Assembly (NCBI GenBank): GCA_903927025.1
Contig: CAIYLG010000033.1
Location: forward strand, 1-64,000
Origin: an uncultured Armatimonadota bacterium
Lineage (GTDB): Bacteria; Armatimonadota; Fimbriimonadia; Fimbriimonadales; Fimbriimonadaceae
DNA: 64,000 bases
Direction of reading: 5' to 3'
Shown here: in pieces, positions 8,756 through 15,878 of the stretch
Layout of the letters: every line of letters begins with the position of its first letter
Position numbering within the stretch: position 1 is the first letter of the stretch
Notes under the pieces: generated by a model
What the model was told of the DNA's origin: nothing
The model's database searches: none
What the model saw: only the letters and a program-made list of their open reading frames with translations
Program-made: the position numbers and the translations under genes

Positions 8756-9675
8756 TGATGGTTTCTGCGACAAACGTCTCTCGCTGGTACGGCCAGGTGA
8801 TTGGTCTCAACGACATCACCTGCGAGATCGGCCCAGGGATCACGGCTCTCCTCGGCATGAACGGCGCGGGCAAAACTACGCTGATTCGGCTTATTACCGG
8901 CCAGCTTCGCCCCACCACCGGCGACCTCAAGGTCTTTGGAGAAGCGCCGTTTGCCAACGCGAACGTCTATCGACGGCTGGGCTACTGCCCCGAGATCGAC
9001 AACTTTTATGAGCATTACACCGGTCGAGAGTTCGTTAAGTTCCTTGCTCGACTAGATGGTCTCAGTGCGGATCAGGCCAAGAAGCGAACGGAAGAAGTTC
9101 TTGAGCTGGTCGGCATGTCTGACCGGGCGGGCAGAAAGATTGCTGGCTACTCCAAGGGCATGCGGCAGCGCATCAAGCTCGCGCAGGCGATGCTTCACGA
9201 CCCAGACATGATCCTGCTCGACGAGCCGCTGAACGGCCTCGACCCTGTCGGTCGCCGCGAACTGATCGATATCCTCGGGTCCCTTGCCAACCAGGGCAAG
9301 GCGATTCTGGTCAGCTCTCACATCCTCTTTGAAGTGGAGCAGATGACGCGCTCTCTTCTCCTGCTTCATCGGGGCCGGCTTCTGGCGACGGGTGACCTCG
9401 GAGTGATTCGGTCACTCATCGACAAACACCCGCACCAAATACGAATAGAGACAGACGACCCCCGAAAGGCAGCTGCGCTCCTGGCGCCGCTTCCCAATGT
9501 GGTCAGCATGCGGTTTGACCGCTCGGGAGATGCGATCCAACTCGAAGTGAGAGAGCCAGACAGCTTCTACGATGCCCTTTCGCTGGCTGTGCTGGAGCAA
9601 GGTCTTTCGATTCGGGGATTCAGCAGCCCGGACAACAACCTGGAATCCGTGTTCAAGTATCTGGTGGAGGCATAG
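8755..9675 (+). CDS. ABC exporter ATP-binding protein (second of two)
   Basis: A 306-residue ATPase starting MMVSATNVSRWYGQV. It has Walker A GMNGAGKT (34-41), signature YSKGMRQR, Walker B MILLDEP followed by LNGLDPVGRRE, and the switch segment SSHILFE. ATG 8755 overlaps the permease stop by one base; ATG 8758 is the alternative start. It is related to the first ATPase but clearly diverged and lacks the Pro-rich tail. It probably pairs with the permease at 9676. Two complete exporter pairs in one operon suggest a four-subunit complex or two co-regulated exporters. Confidence 0.93.
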   Translation: MMVSATNVSRWYGQVIGLNDITCEIGPGITALLGMNGAGKTTLIRLITGQLRPTTGDLKVFGEAPFANANVYRRLGYCPEIDNFYEHYTGREFVKFLARLDGLSADQAKKRTEEVLELVGMSDRAGRKIAGYSKGMRQRIKLAQAMLHDPDMILLDEPLNGLDPVGRRELIDILGSLANQGKAILVSSHILFEVEQMTRSLLLLHRGRLLATGDLGVIRSLIDKHPHQIRIETDDPRKAAALLAPLPNVVSMRFDRSGDAIQLEVREPDSFYDALSLAVLEQGLSIRGFSSPDNNLESVFKYLVEA

Positions 9676-10440
9676 ATGGAAGGCGCAATCTTTTCTCAGG
9701 CCATTCGCGAGTACTTCCGCCCGCGCAGGTTTTTGCCCTGGGTGTTCCTGGCGGTCATCTGCATGGTCATCGCTATGCAGTGGAAGTCTCTCCAGGTGGA
9801 TGCCGATTCGGCAGAAAGCTACACCAAGGTTTCCTCGATCTTCGTGTTCCACATCCTCGCGCTGGCTTCTGCCATTTTCACAACTGCGATCATTAGCCAG
9901 GAAGTTGAGCAGAAGACGATTGTCTATCTTCTCACCCGTCCTGTTCCGCGCTGGAAGCTGCTCCTCATTCGGTATGTGGCCTCCGTTATCGTGGTGTCCA
10001 CCGTGGGCATTCTCTGCACGGTGCTCTCCTCGGTAGGGGCGTACCACGGTTGGGGTTCCAACCCGCTCCTTCTCAAGGACTGTATTGCTCTGATCGTCGG
10101 TGCCTTTGCCTACGGGGCTCTGTTCCTGGTGGTCAGCCTGATGTTCAATAGGGCGATGATCATCTGCCTCCTCTTCGCCTTTGGCTGGGAGACGGCGGTG
10201 CCGAATATGCCGGGGCAGATGTACCTGGTGTCAATCTATAGCTATCTGCAGGGCATTGCCGAGCATCCGTCGGCAGGTGCGAACAAGCTGCTGAGCTTGT
10301 TAACTGCATCCAATGGCGACAACGTCTTGAGTGCAAGCACAAGCTACATGGCGATGACAGGGTTCGTTGCAGTCCTGCTGGGGTTGGCTTCGTGGTGGTT
10401 TACCAACTTCGAATACCTGCCTCGAGAAGACGCTGAGTAG
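9676..10440 (+). CDS. ABC-2 type permease (second of two)
   Basis: A 254-residue membrane protein. Predicted helices are at about 21-36 (VFLAVICMVIAMQW), 55-72 (FVFHILALASAIFTTAI), 98-122 (YVASVIVVSTVGILCTVLSS), 135-155 (IALIVGAFAYGALFLVVSL), 158-175 and 227-243 (TGFVAVLLGLASWWF). The loop QEVEQKTIVYLLTRPVPRW is typical of NosY/ABC-2 family permeases, where the coupling helix contacts the ATPase. It begins directly after the stop of the second ATPase. Last gene of the exporter operon; a strong hairpin follows its stop. Confidence 0.85.
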   Translation: MEGAIFSQAIREYFRPRRFLPWVFLAVICMVIAMQWKSLQVDADSAESYTKVSSIFVFHILALASAIFTTAIISQEVEQKTIVYLLTRPVPRWKLLLIRYVASVIVVSTVGILCTVLSSVGAYHGWGSNPLLLKDCIALIVGAFAYGALFLVVSLMFNRAMIICLLFAFGWETAVPNMPGQMYLVSIYSYLQGIAEHPSAGANKLLSLLTASNGDNVLSASTSYMAMTGFVAVLLGLASWWFTNFEYLPREDAE

Positions 10441-10442
10441 GC

Positions 10443-10467
10443 CAGTTGGCCCCATGCGGGCCAACTG
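10443..10467 (+). terminator. Hairpin at the end of the exporter operon
   Basis: CAGTTGGCCC-CATGC-GGGCCAACTG is a perfect ten-pair stem two bases after the operon stop. No T-run follows, so factor-assisted termination or 3'-end protection is as likely as classical intrinsic termination. Confidence 0.6.
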
Positions 10468-10485
10468 ATATGCCCAGAATAGGGA

Positions 10486-10836
10486 ATGCCGCACATTCAC
10501 CTGGAAACCACATCGGACCTGGAAGAGAACGCCAAGCTGCCAGACATCCTTGAGGCGCTCACCATTGAGCTAAGCCGACATGAGACGATTGCCAGCAAGG
10601 CGGTTAAGTCCTATCACACTCTCCGATCCGTTTGGGTGATGGGCGAGGGCGCACCCGCCGGGTTTGCCCATTGTGAAGTGGCGATTTTGGAAGGTCGCCC
10701 CCATGACCTCAAGCTTAGTATTGCCACGTCGATGATGGCCGTCCTGCGGGAGCAGTTCGCCGAGTCGGTTGCGGCGGGGGCTGTCTCACTCACCCTAGAG
10801 CTGAGAGAGATGGAAAAGGATACTTACCAAAAGTAA
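10486..10836 (+). CDS. 5-carboxymethyl-2-hydroxymuconate isomerase-like tautomerase
   Basis: A 116-residue protein beginning MPHIHLETTSDL. After Met removal Pro1 would be the catalytic base, as in the tautomerase superfamily. The segment VWVMGEGAPAGFAHCEVAI and the end SLTLELREMEKDTYQK fit the CHMI (HpaF) family, which isomerises 5-carboxymethyl-2-hydroxymuconate in homoprotocatechuate degradation. No other genes of that pathway are nearby, so the physiological substrate may differ. It lies 45 bases after the exporter operon, with a hairpin between. Confidence 0.85.
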   Translation: MPHIHLETTSDLEENAKLPDILEALTIELSRHETIASKAVKSYHTLRSVWVMGEGAPAGFAHCEVAILEGRPHDLKLSIATSMMAVLREQFAESVAAGAVSLTLELREMEKDTYQK

Positions 10837-10854
10837 GCCAGCTTTAAGGCTGGC
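10837..10854. terminator. Bidirectional hairpin between convergent genes
   Basis: GCCAGC-TTTAAG-GCTGGC starts at the base after the TAA of the isomerase gene and lies 14 bases before the end of the convergent gene. It is flanked by AA and CTT, giving a stem that can act on both strands. Confidence 0.6.
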
Positions 10855-10868
10855 CTTAGGTTCGGCTG

Positions 10869-11453
10869 CTAGTTGCGCACGATCGTAATCTTTCCAACGT
10901 TTTCGTATACACCTGGCCCGACGGTTGGGGTGATGGTGATCTGTCGACCAAACTGCAGTCGAAGAACGCCGTTGGTCTGAGCCACCTGGAAGTTCGGGCC
11001 GCTTGCCGTGAACATCTCATTGAGGTTGTCTATCGGCACCATTCCGCTGTCGTAGATTCGTGCTCCGGTCTTGTCGTTGTACAGACCGAACTGTCCCCTG
11101 AGTGCGATCGACTGTGCCCCAGTTCTCGTGCCTTGGATCTTCTCTGGATTATCAAAGGCATCGCAGACCAGCGTCAGCGTTTCGGTGTGATAGAACTTGA
11201 TCTGGTTCACTTCCGTATCAGAGCCTTTGCCCCAACCGTTGACAACCCAGTTTGCACCTAGGTTTCCTGTGATGTAGAGGTAGCTGCCCACGTTGACGTC
11301 AGTAACGACCTTCAGCCTTGTGTTGCCCGCTGCAGAGTAGTTGCCATCTGCGGCGTCAAAGCTTGTGTACTTGAAGGTTCGGACGGGATCCTGAGCGCAA
11401 GCTATAGCGACTATCCCGAGAGCCGCTATAGGAAGAAGAGTTCGAAGTTTCAT
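10869..11453 (-). CDS. Secreted protein of unknown function
   Basis: A 194-residue protein with a clear signal peptide (MKLRTLLPIAALGIVAIACA, cleavage near CAQD). The remainder is beta-rich: TFKYTSFDAADGNYSAAG, GSYLYITGNLGANWVVNG, VLRLQFGRQITITPTVGPG. I recognise no family. An export role is supported only by the signal peptide. Its Cys at the end of the hydrophobic stretch (IACAQ) does not form a good lipobox. Single gene, convergent with the isomerase. Confidence 0.7.
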   Translation of the reverse strand: MKLRTLLPIAALGIVAIACAQDPVRTFKYTSFDAADGNYSAAGNTRLKVVTDVNVGSYLYITGNLGANWVVNGWGKGSDTEVNQIKFYHTETLTLVCDAFDNPEKIQGTRTGAQSIALRGQFGLYNDKTGARIYDSGMVPIDNLNEMFTASGPNFQVAQTNGVLRLQFGRQITITPTVGPGVYENVGKITIVRN

Positions 11454-11669
11454 GGCGTATTCCTTTTACTGAATACATGGTGGTCGCGGTTGTCAGGATC
11501 GTGAAATCCCGTGTTGTCGTTTCCACCTATCCATGAATCTGGCAGAGGTAGCCGATTCAGTCCACGGTAATTTGCTGGGTTTTGTGAAATTTGCCCCAAT
11601 TGCGGGCCTTCGCGTGGGTTGAGCTTTGTGAATGCGTCTCAACGACGGATAGCTGATTCCTAGCAACCT

Positions 11670-12065
11670 ATGAAGCACCTGCTTTTCACCTTTGCTGAAA
11701 TCGCTGCGATTGTTGGCTATGTTTGGCTGTATCACTGGGCAACCCGCGCCCAATCGCTTCATCTGGGCAAGTTCGTGGGAGGTTTTCCGGCGCGAAAGGC
11801 AATCGTGACTCTTGAGATGGCGGCTATCAGCTTCGTCGCGGTGGATCTTCCGTTCGAGACAGTCGCGATCCTCGCCGTGCCGATCGCCCTTTGGAAAGGC
11901 GTGTTGTTTCTTCTCCTCCTTCTCCTGCTTCAGGTGGCGATTGCGGAGACGGTGACCCGACAAACGGCCGGGTGGCGTCGGCTTCGAATCTCCCACATGG
12001 TGATTTCCGTTTTCGTCATCTTTCTACCCATTGAGCTGACCATTCAAAGGATCCCGTGGCGATGA
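11670..12065 (+). CDS. Small integral membrane protein, unknown function
   Basis: A 131-residue protein with predicted membrane helices at about 5-22 (LFTFAEIAAIVGYVWLYH), 45-70 (IVTLEMAAISFVAVDLPFETVAILAVPI), 75-92 (GVLFLLLLLLLQVAIA) and 107-123 (MVISVFVIFLPIEL). No family recognised. The start ATG at 11670 lacks a strong ribosome binding site. The next gene on this strand, also a membrane protein, lies about 50 bases downstream, so the two may be expressed together. Confidence 0.6.
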   Translation: MKHLLFTFAEIAAIVGYVWLYHWATRAQSLHLGKFVGGFPARKAIVTLEMAAISFVAVDLPFETVAILAVPIALWKGVLFLLLLLLLQVAIAETVTRQTAGWRRLRISHMVISVFVIFLPIELTIQRIPWR

Positions 12066-12112
12066 TTCGGGGGTTGTGCCATCTCGTTGTATGATTGAGG
12101 CAGAGCGGTTGG

Positions 12113-12538
12113 ATGCCAATGGAACGTTTCGAAATAATTGTTTTCGGATTCGGAGTCGGCCTGGTGTACACGTGGAACGTCCTGGCCTCCTTCAAGTGGA
12201 AGTCAAAACACGCCGGTGAGCCAAGTCAGAAGCGACGAGCCACTGCTTGGCTGTTTCGGTGCGTAGCGGTCCTGTTTGCGGTCGTCCTCATCGGTTCGCT
12301 GACCGCCAACGCCTATTTGGACAAGCCAGCGATGGCGGCAGAGTTATGCGGCGGCATCGTCGCCGTGCTGACCATCGAGCCCTATCGGCGGTGGTTCGAA
12401 AGTGGCTTCGGCCTCCGCCGTTTCTTATCCCGCTACCCGGTTGAGGTGGATGCGCAGGGGAAGTGTTGGTACCAAGTGGGACGACACCTGCGATTCGGCA
12501 TGATCGCCGAGAAAGATTCGGAGCTGACCAGAAATTAA
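12113..12538 (+). CDS. Small membrane protein, unknown function
   Basis: About 141 residues beginning MPMERFEIIVFGFGVGLVY. Two or three hydrophobic segments are visible: about 6-24, about 50-66 (LFRCVAVLFAVVLIGSL) and a weaker one around 78-90. A soluble C-terminal part follows (RYPVEVDAQGKCWYQVG). I chose the ATG at 12113 over an in-frame TTG at 12095 because GAGG lies upstream of it; ATG 12119 is also possible. No known domain. A hairpin-repeat block follows the stop. Confidence 0.5.
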   Translation: MPMERFEIIVFGFGVGLVYTWNVLASFKWKSKHAGEPSQKRRATAWLFRCVAVLFAVVLIGSLTANAYLDKPAMAAELCGGIVAVLTIEPYRRWFESGFGLRRFLSRYPVEVDAQGKCWYQVGRHLRFGMIAEKDSELTRN

Positions 12539-12601
12539 GGCCTTGGCAGGACGGGGCGATTGAGCCCGCCATGCCCGTTTCGATAGCCTGAAGGGCTTGC
12601 C

Positions 12602-12673
12602 TGATCCAGCGAAGCGTCCGACGAGCAAAGCTCGGCTTACCCTGGGCTGGATCAAAGAATCCCTTTGGGATTC
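12602..12673. repeat. Composite intergenic hairpin repeat
   Basis: An outer stem TGATCCAG (12602-12609)/CTGGATCA (12647-12654) encloses CGAGC-AAA-GCTCG (12622-12634). ACCCTGGG (12639-12646) follows, then ten bases later the hairpin GAATCCC-TTT-GGGATTC (12657-12673). The same order, ACCCTGGG then a TTT-loop hairpin, recurs at 43691-43726. It lies between the ends of convergent genes. Confidence 0.7.
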
Positions 12674-12686
12674 GCGCCGAATCGCC

Positions 12687-13694
12687 CTACTGATAGCCAG
12701 CAAGCTTGTAGTACAGCTTGATAACCTTCTTCACGTAGTTCTGCGTCTCCCGGTAGGGAGGGATGCCGCCGTGGCGCTTTACGGCGCCTTCGCCGGCGTT
12801 ATAGGCGGCTAGGCCGAGCTCAAGGGCTCGGAAGTCGTCTCCGGTCTCGTTTTGGTACTTATCCAGGTGGCCCCGAATCTCGCGGACGGTGCCGTAGAGG
12901 TTCTGCACGCTGTCAAACGGGTTCGTGATGCCGTAGTCCTGCACGGTGTCTGGCATGAGCTGGCCGAGGCCCATAGCGCCAGCGTGGCTGATCTCCTTGG
13001 GGTTGAAGTCGCTTTCGCAGATGATCATCGCAACGATCAGCCTTGCGTCGACACCGTAGCGTCGACCGAAGCCTAGAATTCCTTCCGCGATGCGATACGA
13101 CTCACTGTCGCTCAGCTTGGGATTGTGGTGCTTGATGAACGATGCGTAGTACGGGGTCGCCTCATCGCTTGGGAGTGTCCAAACTCGAGTTGGACCCTTT
13201 CCGCTGACAACTGACCGATCGGATTCGGACGTGTGGCGATTGGTGGCGTACTGCTTGTGACGCAGGTTGGCCGCTCGGGCGACTGCGGCCATCAGCTTCG
13301 CCTCGACTGGCTGGACATCATCCTCACGGGCGATCGAAATCAGAGTCGCCTGAATCTCCTCGTTCTCTTCCGTGCGAGTGGCGCGAACGATGAGACGTGC
13401 GGCGGCTTCGGTACCCACTGCCCAATCAGGGACGGAATTCGCGTCAATCGACTGCGTCTGCCCGTCCGTTCGCTCAAGCAGCACCATCGTGTGTCCGCCA
13501 GCGCGGAGGGTGCCTTTGACGATGCCCTTGATTTCAAAAATACGGGTGCCGACAAGGGTTTCGAGAGCAGGGACGCCTACTGACTCCACAATTCCGTGAG
13601 ACTTTCGGACCTGAAGATAGTTTTTGAGCTCCGCGTCTGGCGCTTGAAAGCCAAAGAGAAAGGGAACAGCTGCGGCTAAAAGGAGTCGATTCAT
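12687..13694 (-). CDS. Lytic transglycosylase (SLT domain)
   Basis: A 335-residue protein with a signal-like N-terminus (MNRLLLAAAVPFLFGFQAP). An N-terminal region of about 180 residues has no recognised fold. The C-terminal SLT/goose-lysozyme-type domain is at about 200-330. The catalytic Glu is in ICESDFNP (E227), followed by the conserved SHAGAMGLGQLMP and LGLAAYNAGEGAVKRHGGIPPYRET motifs. It cleaves peptidoglycan glycan strands to 1,6-anhydro-muropeptides in the periplasm. Monocistronic; its start is about 25 bases from the end of the tRNA-Ser gene on the same strand. Confidence 0.93.
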   Translation of the reverse strand: MNRLLLAAAVPFLFGFQAPDAELKNYLQVRKSHGIVESVGVPALETLVGTRIFEIKGIVKGTLRAGGHTMVLLERTDGQTQSIDANSVPDWAVGTEAAARLIVRATRTEENEEIQATLISIAREDDVQPVEAKLMAAVARAANLRHKQYATNRHTSESDRSVVSGKGPTRVWTLPSDEATPYYASFIKHHNPKLSDSESYRIAEGILGFGRRYGVDARLIVAMIICESDFNPKEISHAGAMGLGQLMPDTVQDYGITNPFDSVQNLYGTVREIRGHLDKYQNETGDDFRALELGLAAYNAGEGAVKRHGGIPPYRETQNYVKKVIKLYYKLAGYQ

Positions 13695-13717
13695 CAGGTG
13701 ATGCCTAGAATCGGAGC

Positions 13718-13810
13718 TGGCGGAGAGATCGGGATTCGAACCCGAGAACAGGTTTATAGCCCGTTACCCACTTAGCAGGCGGGCGCTTTCGTCCACTCAG
13801 CCATCTCTCC
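13718..13810 (-). tRNA. tRNA-Ser (anticodon GCT)
   Basis: On the minus strand the gene starts GGAGAGATGGCTGAGTGG and shows a seven-pair acceptor stem (GGAGAGA/TCTCTCC), a D-arm, and an anticodon stem CCCGC/GTGGG with loop CTGCTAA. It has a long variable arm and a T-arm with GTTCGAATC. The anticodon occupies 13774-13776. The long variable arm is the serine hallmark. The discriminator base is G, and CCA (13718-13720) is encoded. Total 93 bases including CCA. Confidence 0.97.
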
Positions 13811-13844
13811 GCAACGAGAAACATTATATCCAGATTCTGCACAG

Positions 13845-14591
13845 ATGCGTCGGACCGACGAGACAATCCCGTACGTCTCTTCACCAGAGAACCCAATGGA
13901 GAGCATGAGCAAGGCCAAAAACAGTGCGATTTCAGTGCTTGGGTGGACCTACATCGGTCTGGTCGTGTTCTCACTCTGCGGAACCCTGCTCTCAAAGCTG
14001 ACCGGCCTCAAGCCGGGACCTATTGCGCCAGTGGCTTCGGCGCTTACCATTCTCCTTGGCTTTCTCGCCGTTTTTGAGCCCGCTTTACGGATCAAAGAGC
14101 CTCACGCCAAAACAACGCTTTTCGCCTGTCTGCTGCTGGCGGGGCTCATCGAGTGCATCGGCATCGTGACGGGCTTTCCTTTCGGGAGCTACACGTACAC
14201 GGACAAGTGGGTACCCACCGTTCTGTTTGACACGTTCCGTTTCCCGGTGATGCTCCCCTTTGCGTGGCTCCTGGTTGTAGGCGGGGCCACCGTGATCTGC
14301 AACAAGGCAAGGTTTCCCCTTCTGGCGGCGGCTTCGATTGCCACGGCGATCGACTTCATCATGGAGCCGGTGATGGTTCGGAAGCTTGGGTACTGGCAGT
14401 GGACCTATCCCGGTCCCTTGCCCGGCGGAGCCTCGGCCCTGAATCCGATTGGTTGGCTGCTCACTTCGTGGATCATCGCAAGACTGGTTTCTCTGACACC
14501 ACAGGAAAATCGAATCACCTGCGCGGCGGTCTTAACCGGACACGTCGCCCTGACCTTAGGCATCGGCGCAATGGCCGCCATTCCCAGGTAA
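13845..14591 (+). CDS. Carotenoid biosynthesis membrane protein (DUF422/CruF family)
   Basis: A 248-residue protein with about six or seven membrane helices (for example ISVLGWTYIGLVVFSLCG, APVASALTILLGFLAVF, LFACLLLAGLIECIGIV). The conserved motifs GFPFGSYTYTDKWVPT and DFIMEPVMVRKLGYWQW are typical of DUF422. Members include the C50/gamma-carotene 1',2'-hydratase CruF, which adds water to the psi end of acyclic carotenoids. ATG 13845 is the longest start; 13896 and 13905 are in-frame alternatives and the first helix begins only after them. It heads a carotenoid locus that includes crtI and crtB 1.3-4.4 kb downstream. Confidence 0.82.
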   Translation: MRRTDETIPYVSSPENPMESMSKAKNSAISVLGWTYIGLVVFSLCGTLLSKLTGLKPGPIAPVASALTILLGFLAVFEPALRIKEPHAKTTLFACLLLAGLIECIGIVTGFPFGSYTYTDKWVPTVLFDTFRFPVMLPFAWLLVVGGATVICNKARFPLLAAASIATAIDFIMEPVMVRKLGYWQWTYPGPLPGGASALNPIGWLLTSWIIARLVSLTPQENRITCAAVLTGHVALTLGIGAMAAIPR

Positions 14592-14600
14592 ACACAACTC

Positions 14601-15014
14601 ATGGCCAATGTACGACCTTATGGTCCCGGATTTCATCATATCGCCATTCGCGCGCTCGACTTTGAGGCAACGGTTCGGTTCTACGAAGAGGGCCTCGGGA
14701 TGACCCGACATTTCGGTTGGGGTGAGGGAGATAGCCGCGCCGCGCTCATGGACACGGGCGATGGAAACTACATCGAAATCTTCACCGGCCGAAAAGAGGG
14801 GGATATCCCCGAAGGCGGCATCCTTCACTACGCCCTGCGAACCTCCACCCTAGATGCGGACTATGCCCGTGCCGTCGCCGCAGGGGCGACGCCCGTCATC
14901 GAGCCCAAAGACGTGAGCCCTCCCAATGCCGACCGGCCGATCACGTTCCGAGTCGCCTTCGTGCGAGGCCTCGCCGGCGAGACCATCGAGTTCTTCCAAA
15001 ACGACGAGCTCTAG
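14601..15014 (+). CDS. Glyoxalase/VOC family protein
   Basis: A 137-residue vicinal-oxygen-chelate domain: GFHHIAIRALDFEATVRFYEEGLGM is the first beta-alpha-beta module with a metal His. NYIEIFTG carries a metal Glu, LHYALRT the second-module His, and GETIEFFQ the last Glu. VOC proteins include glyoxalase I, dioxygenases and antibiotic-resistance proteins; no specific reaction can be assigned. It starts nine bases after the CruF-like gene and is probably co-transcribed with it. Confidence 0.88.
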   Translation: MANVRPYGPGFHHIAIRALDFEATVRFYEEGLGMTRHFGWGEGDSRAALMDTGDGNYIEIFTGRKEGDIPEGGILHYALRTSTLDADYARAVAAGATPVIEPKDVSPPNADRPITFRVAFVRGLAGETIEFFQNDEL

Positions 15015-15034
15015 TCTCAGCAGGAGCGCAGAGA

Positions 15035-15201
15035 TTCAGCCCAATGCCATCCCGTTTGAGAATTGCCACTTGGTGAGGTTCTGTATTCCCAAGCCTAGGT
15101 GAGTCAGGGGAGGGAACCGATCCCGGAAACTGGGTCGTTTGAACCTAAGTGCAGGGCGATAGACCTGCTTCAAATCTCAAACTGGATCGCATTGGGCTGA
15201 A
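15035..15201. repeat. Inverted-repeat element (27-base arms), MITE-like or bidirectional terminator
   Basis: The arms 15035-15061 (TTCAGCCCAATGC...) and 15175-15201 (...GCATTGGGCTGAA) are reverse complements with two mismatches in 27 bases, enclosing 113 bases. They lie between the ends of two convergent genes. A sequence close to part of the arm (CATTGCCATCCAGTTTGAG) recurs near 43225-43245, suggesting a dispersed element. No obvious target-site duplication is seen. Confidence 0.7.
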
Positions 15202-15223
15202 GCCAGCGCTCCAGTCGTTGGAT

Positions 15224-15733
15224 TCAGTCGACGTTTTTAAGCCTTAAACTAGTTTGCCCAACCAGCCCTGCCTTTACTAAAGCAACCTTGGCCGTGGGCT
15301 CTCCAGATGCCGTTGCCAACCAGAGCGACATCGCGTCTGCGCTCGCCCATCTTAGGTTTGCGGTGCCATCTGCAGCGAACATCGTTTGGTTGACGAAGGT
15401 GTGGGCTTCTGCGACTCTGCCCTTCGACAGGAGAAACTTGGCTGCCCGGACGCGCAGGGTGGCGTCTTCCGAATAGGATGAGCTGGCTTGGAATCTCTTC
15501 CAGGCGACGTCAAAGCGGGCGAGATCTCGGTGAGAAATCGCCTCGTAAATCGGATCGATATACGACTGCTCGCGAGCGTTGAAGAGGAGGTTGTCGGCGC
15601 GTCTCTGATACACCGTGGGTTTGCCGACTATCTTTGCCTGGGCGAAGATGGGGAAGAGGAGGCACGCTGGCAGGGCAAAGGTCGCCAGACCCAAGGCAAT
15701 CAACGCAGTTTTTACGACAGGTCGTGCGGTCAT
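15224..15733 (-). CDS. Secreted or membrane-anchored protein with prepilin-like motif, unknown function
   Basis: A 169-residue protein. An N-terminal hydrophobic helix (about 9-33) ends in LLFPIFAQAK. This nearly matches the LFPVFAQAK that follows the pilin helix of the DUF1559-type prepilin at 50111, but the cleavage/methylation motif FTLIE is missing. The rest is helical and Ala-rich (EDATLRVRAAKFLLSKGRVAEAHTFV), reminiscent of a TPR-like helical hairpin. Function unknown. It could be a degenerate pilin-like protein or a signal-anchored helical protein. Upstream is crtI, divergent. Confidence 0.6.
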   Translation of the reverse strand: MTARPVVKTALIALGLATFALPACLLFPIFAQAKIVGKPTVYQRRADNLLFNAREQSYIDPIYEAISHRDLARFDVAWKRFQASSSYSEDATLRVRAAKFLLSKGRVAEAHTFVNQTMFAADGTANLRWASADAMSLWLATASGEPTAKVALVKAGLVGQTSLRLKNVD

Positions 15734-15878
15734 TGCGAAGCTCCAGCGTGATTATATGACGGATTTCTTCTGCACCAGCGGTGTCAAACTCAAGGGATAC
15801 AAAGCCCATGTTGCTCAAAGCGCGATATCGTTCACGGATCTGCGACCATATTCCCATGTCAGTCGGTAGATCAAAGGC

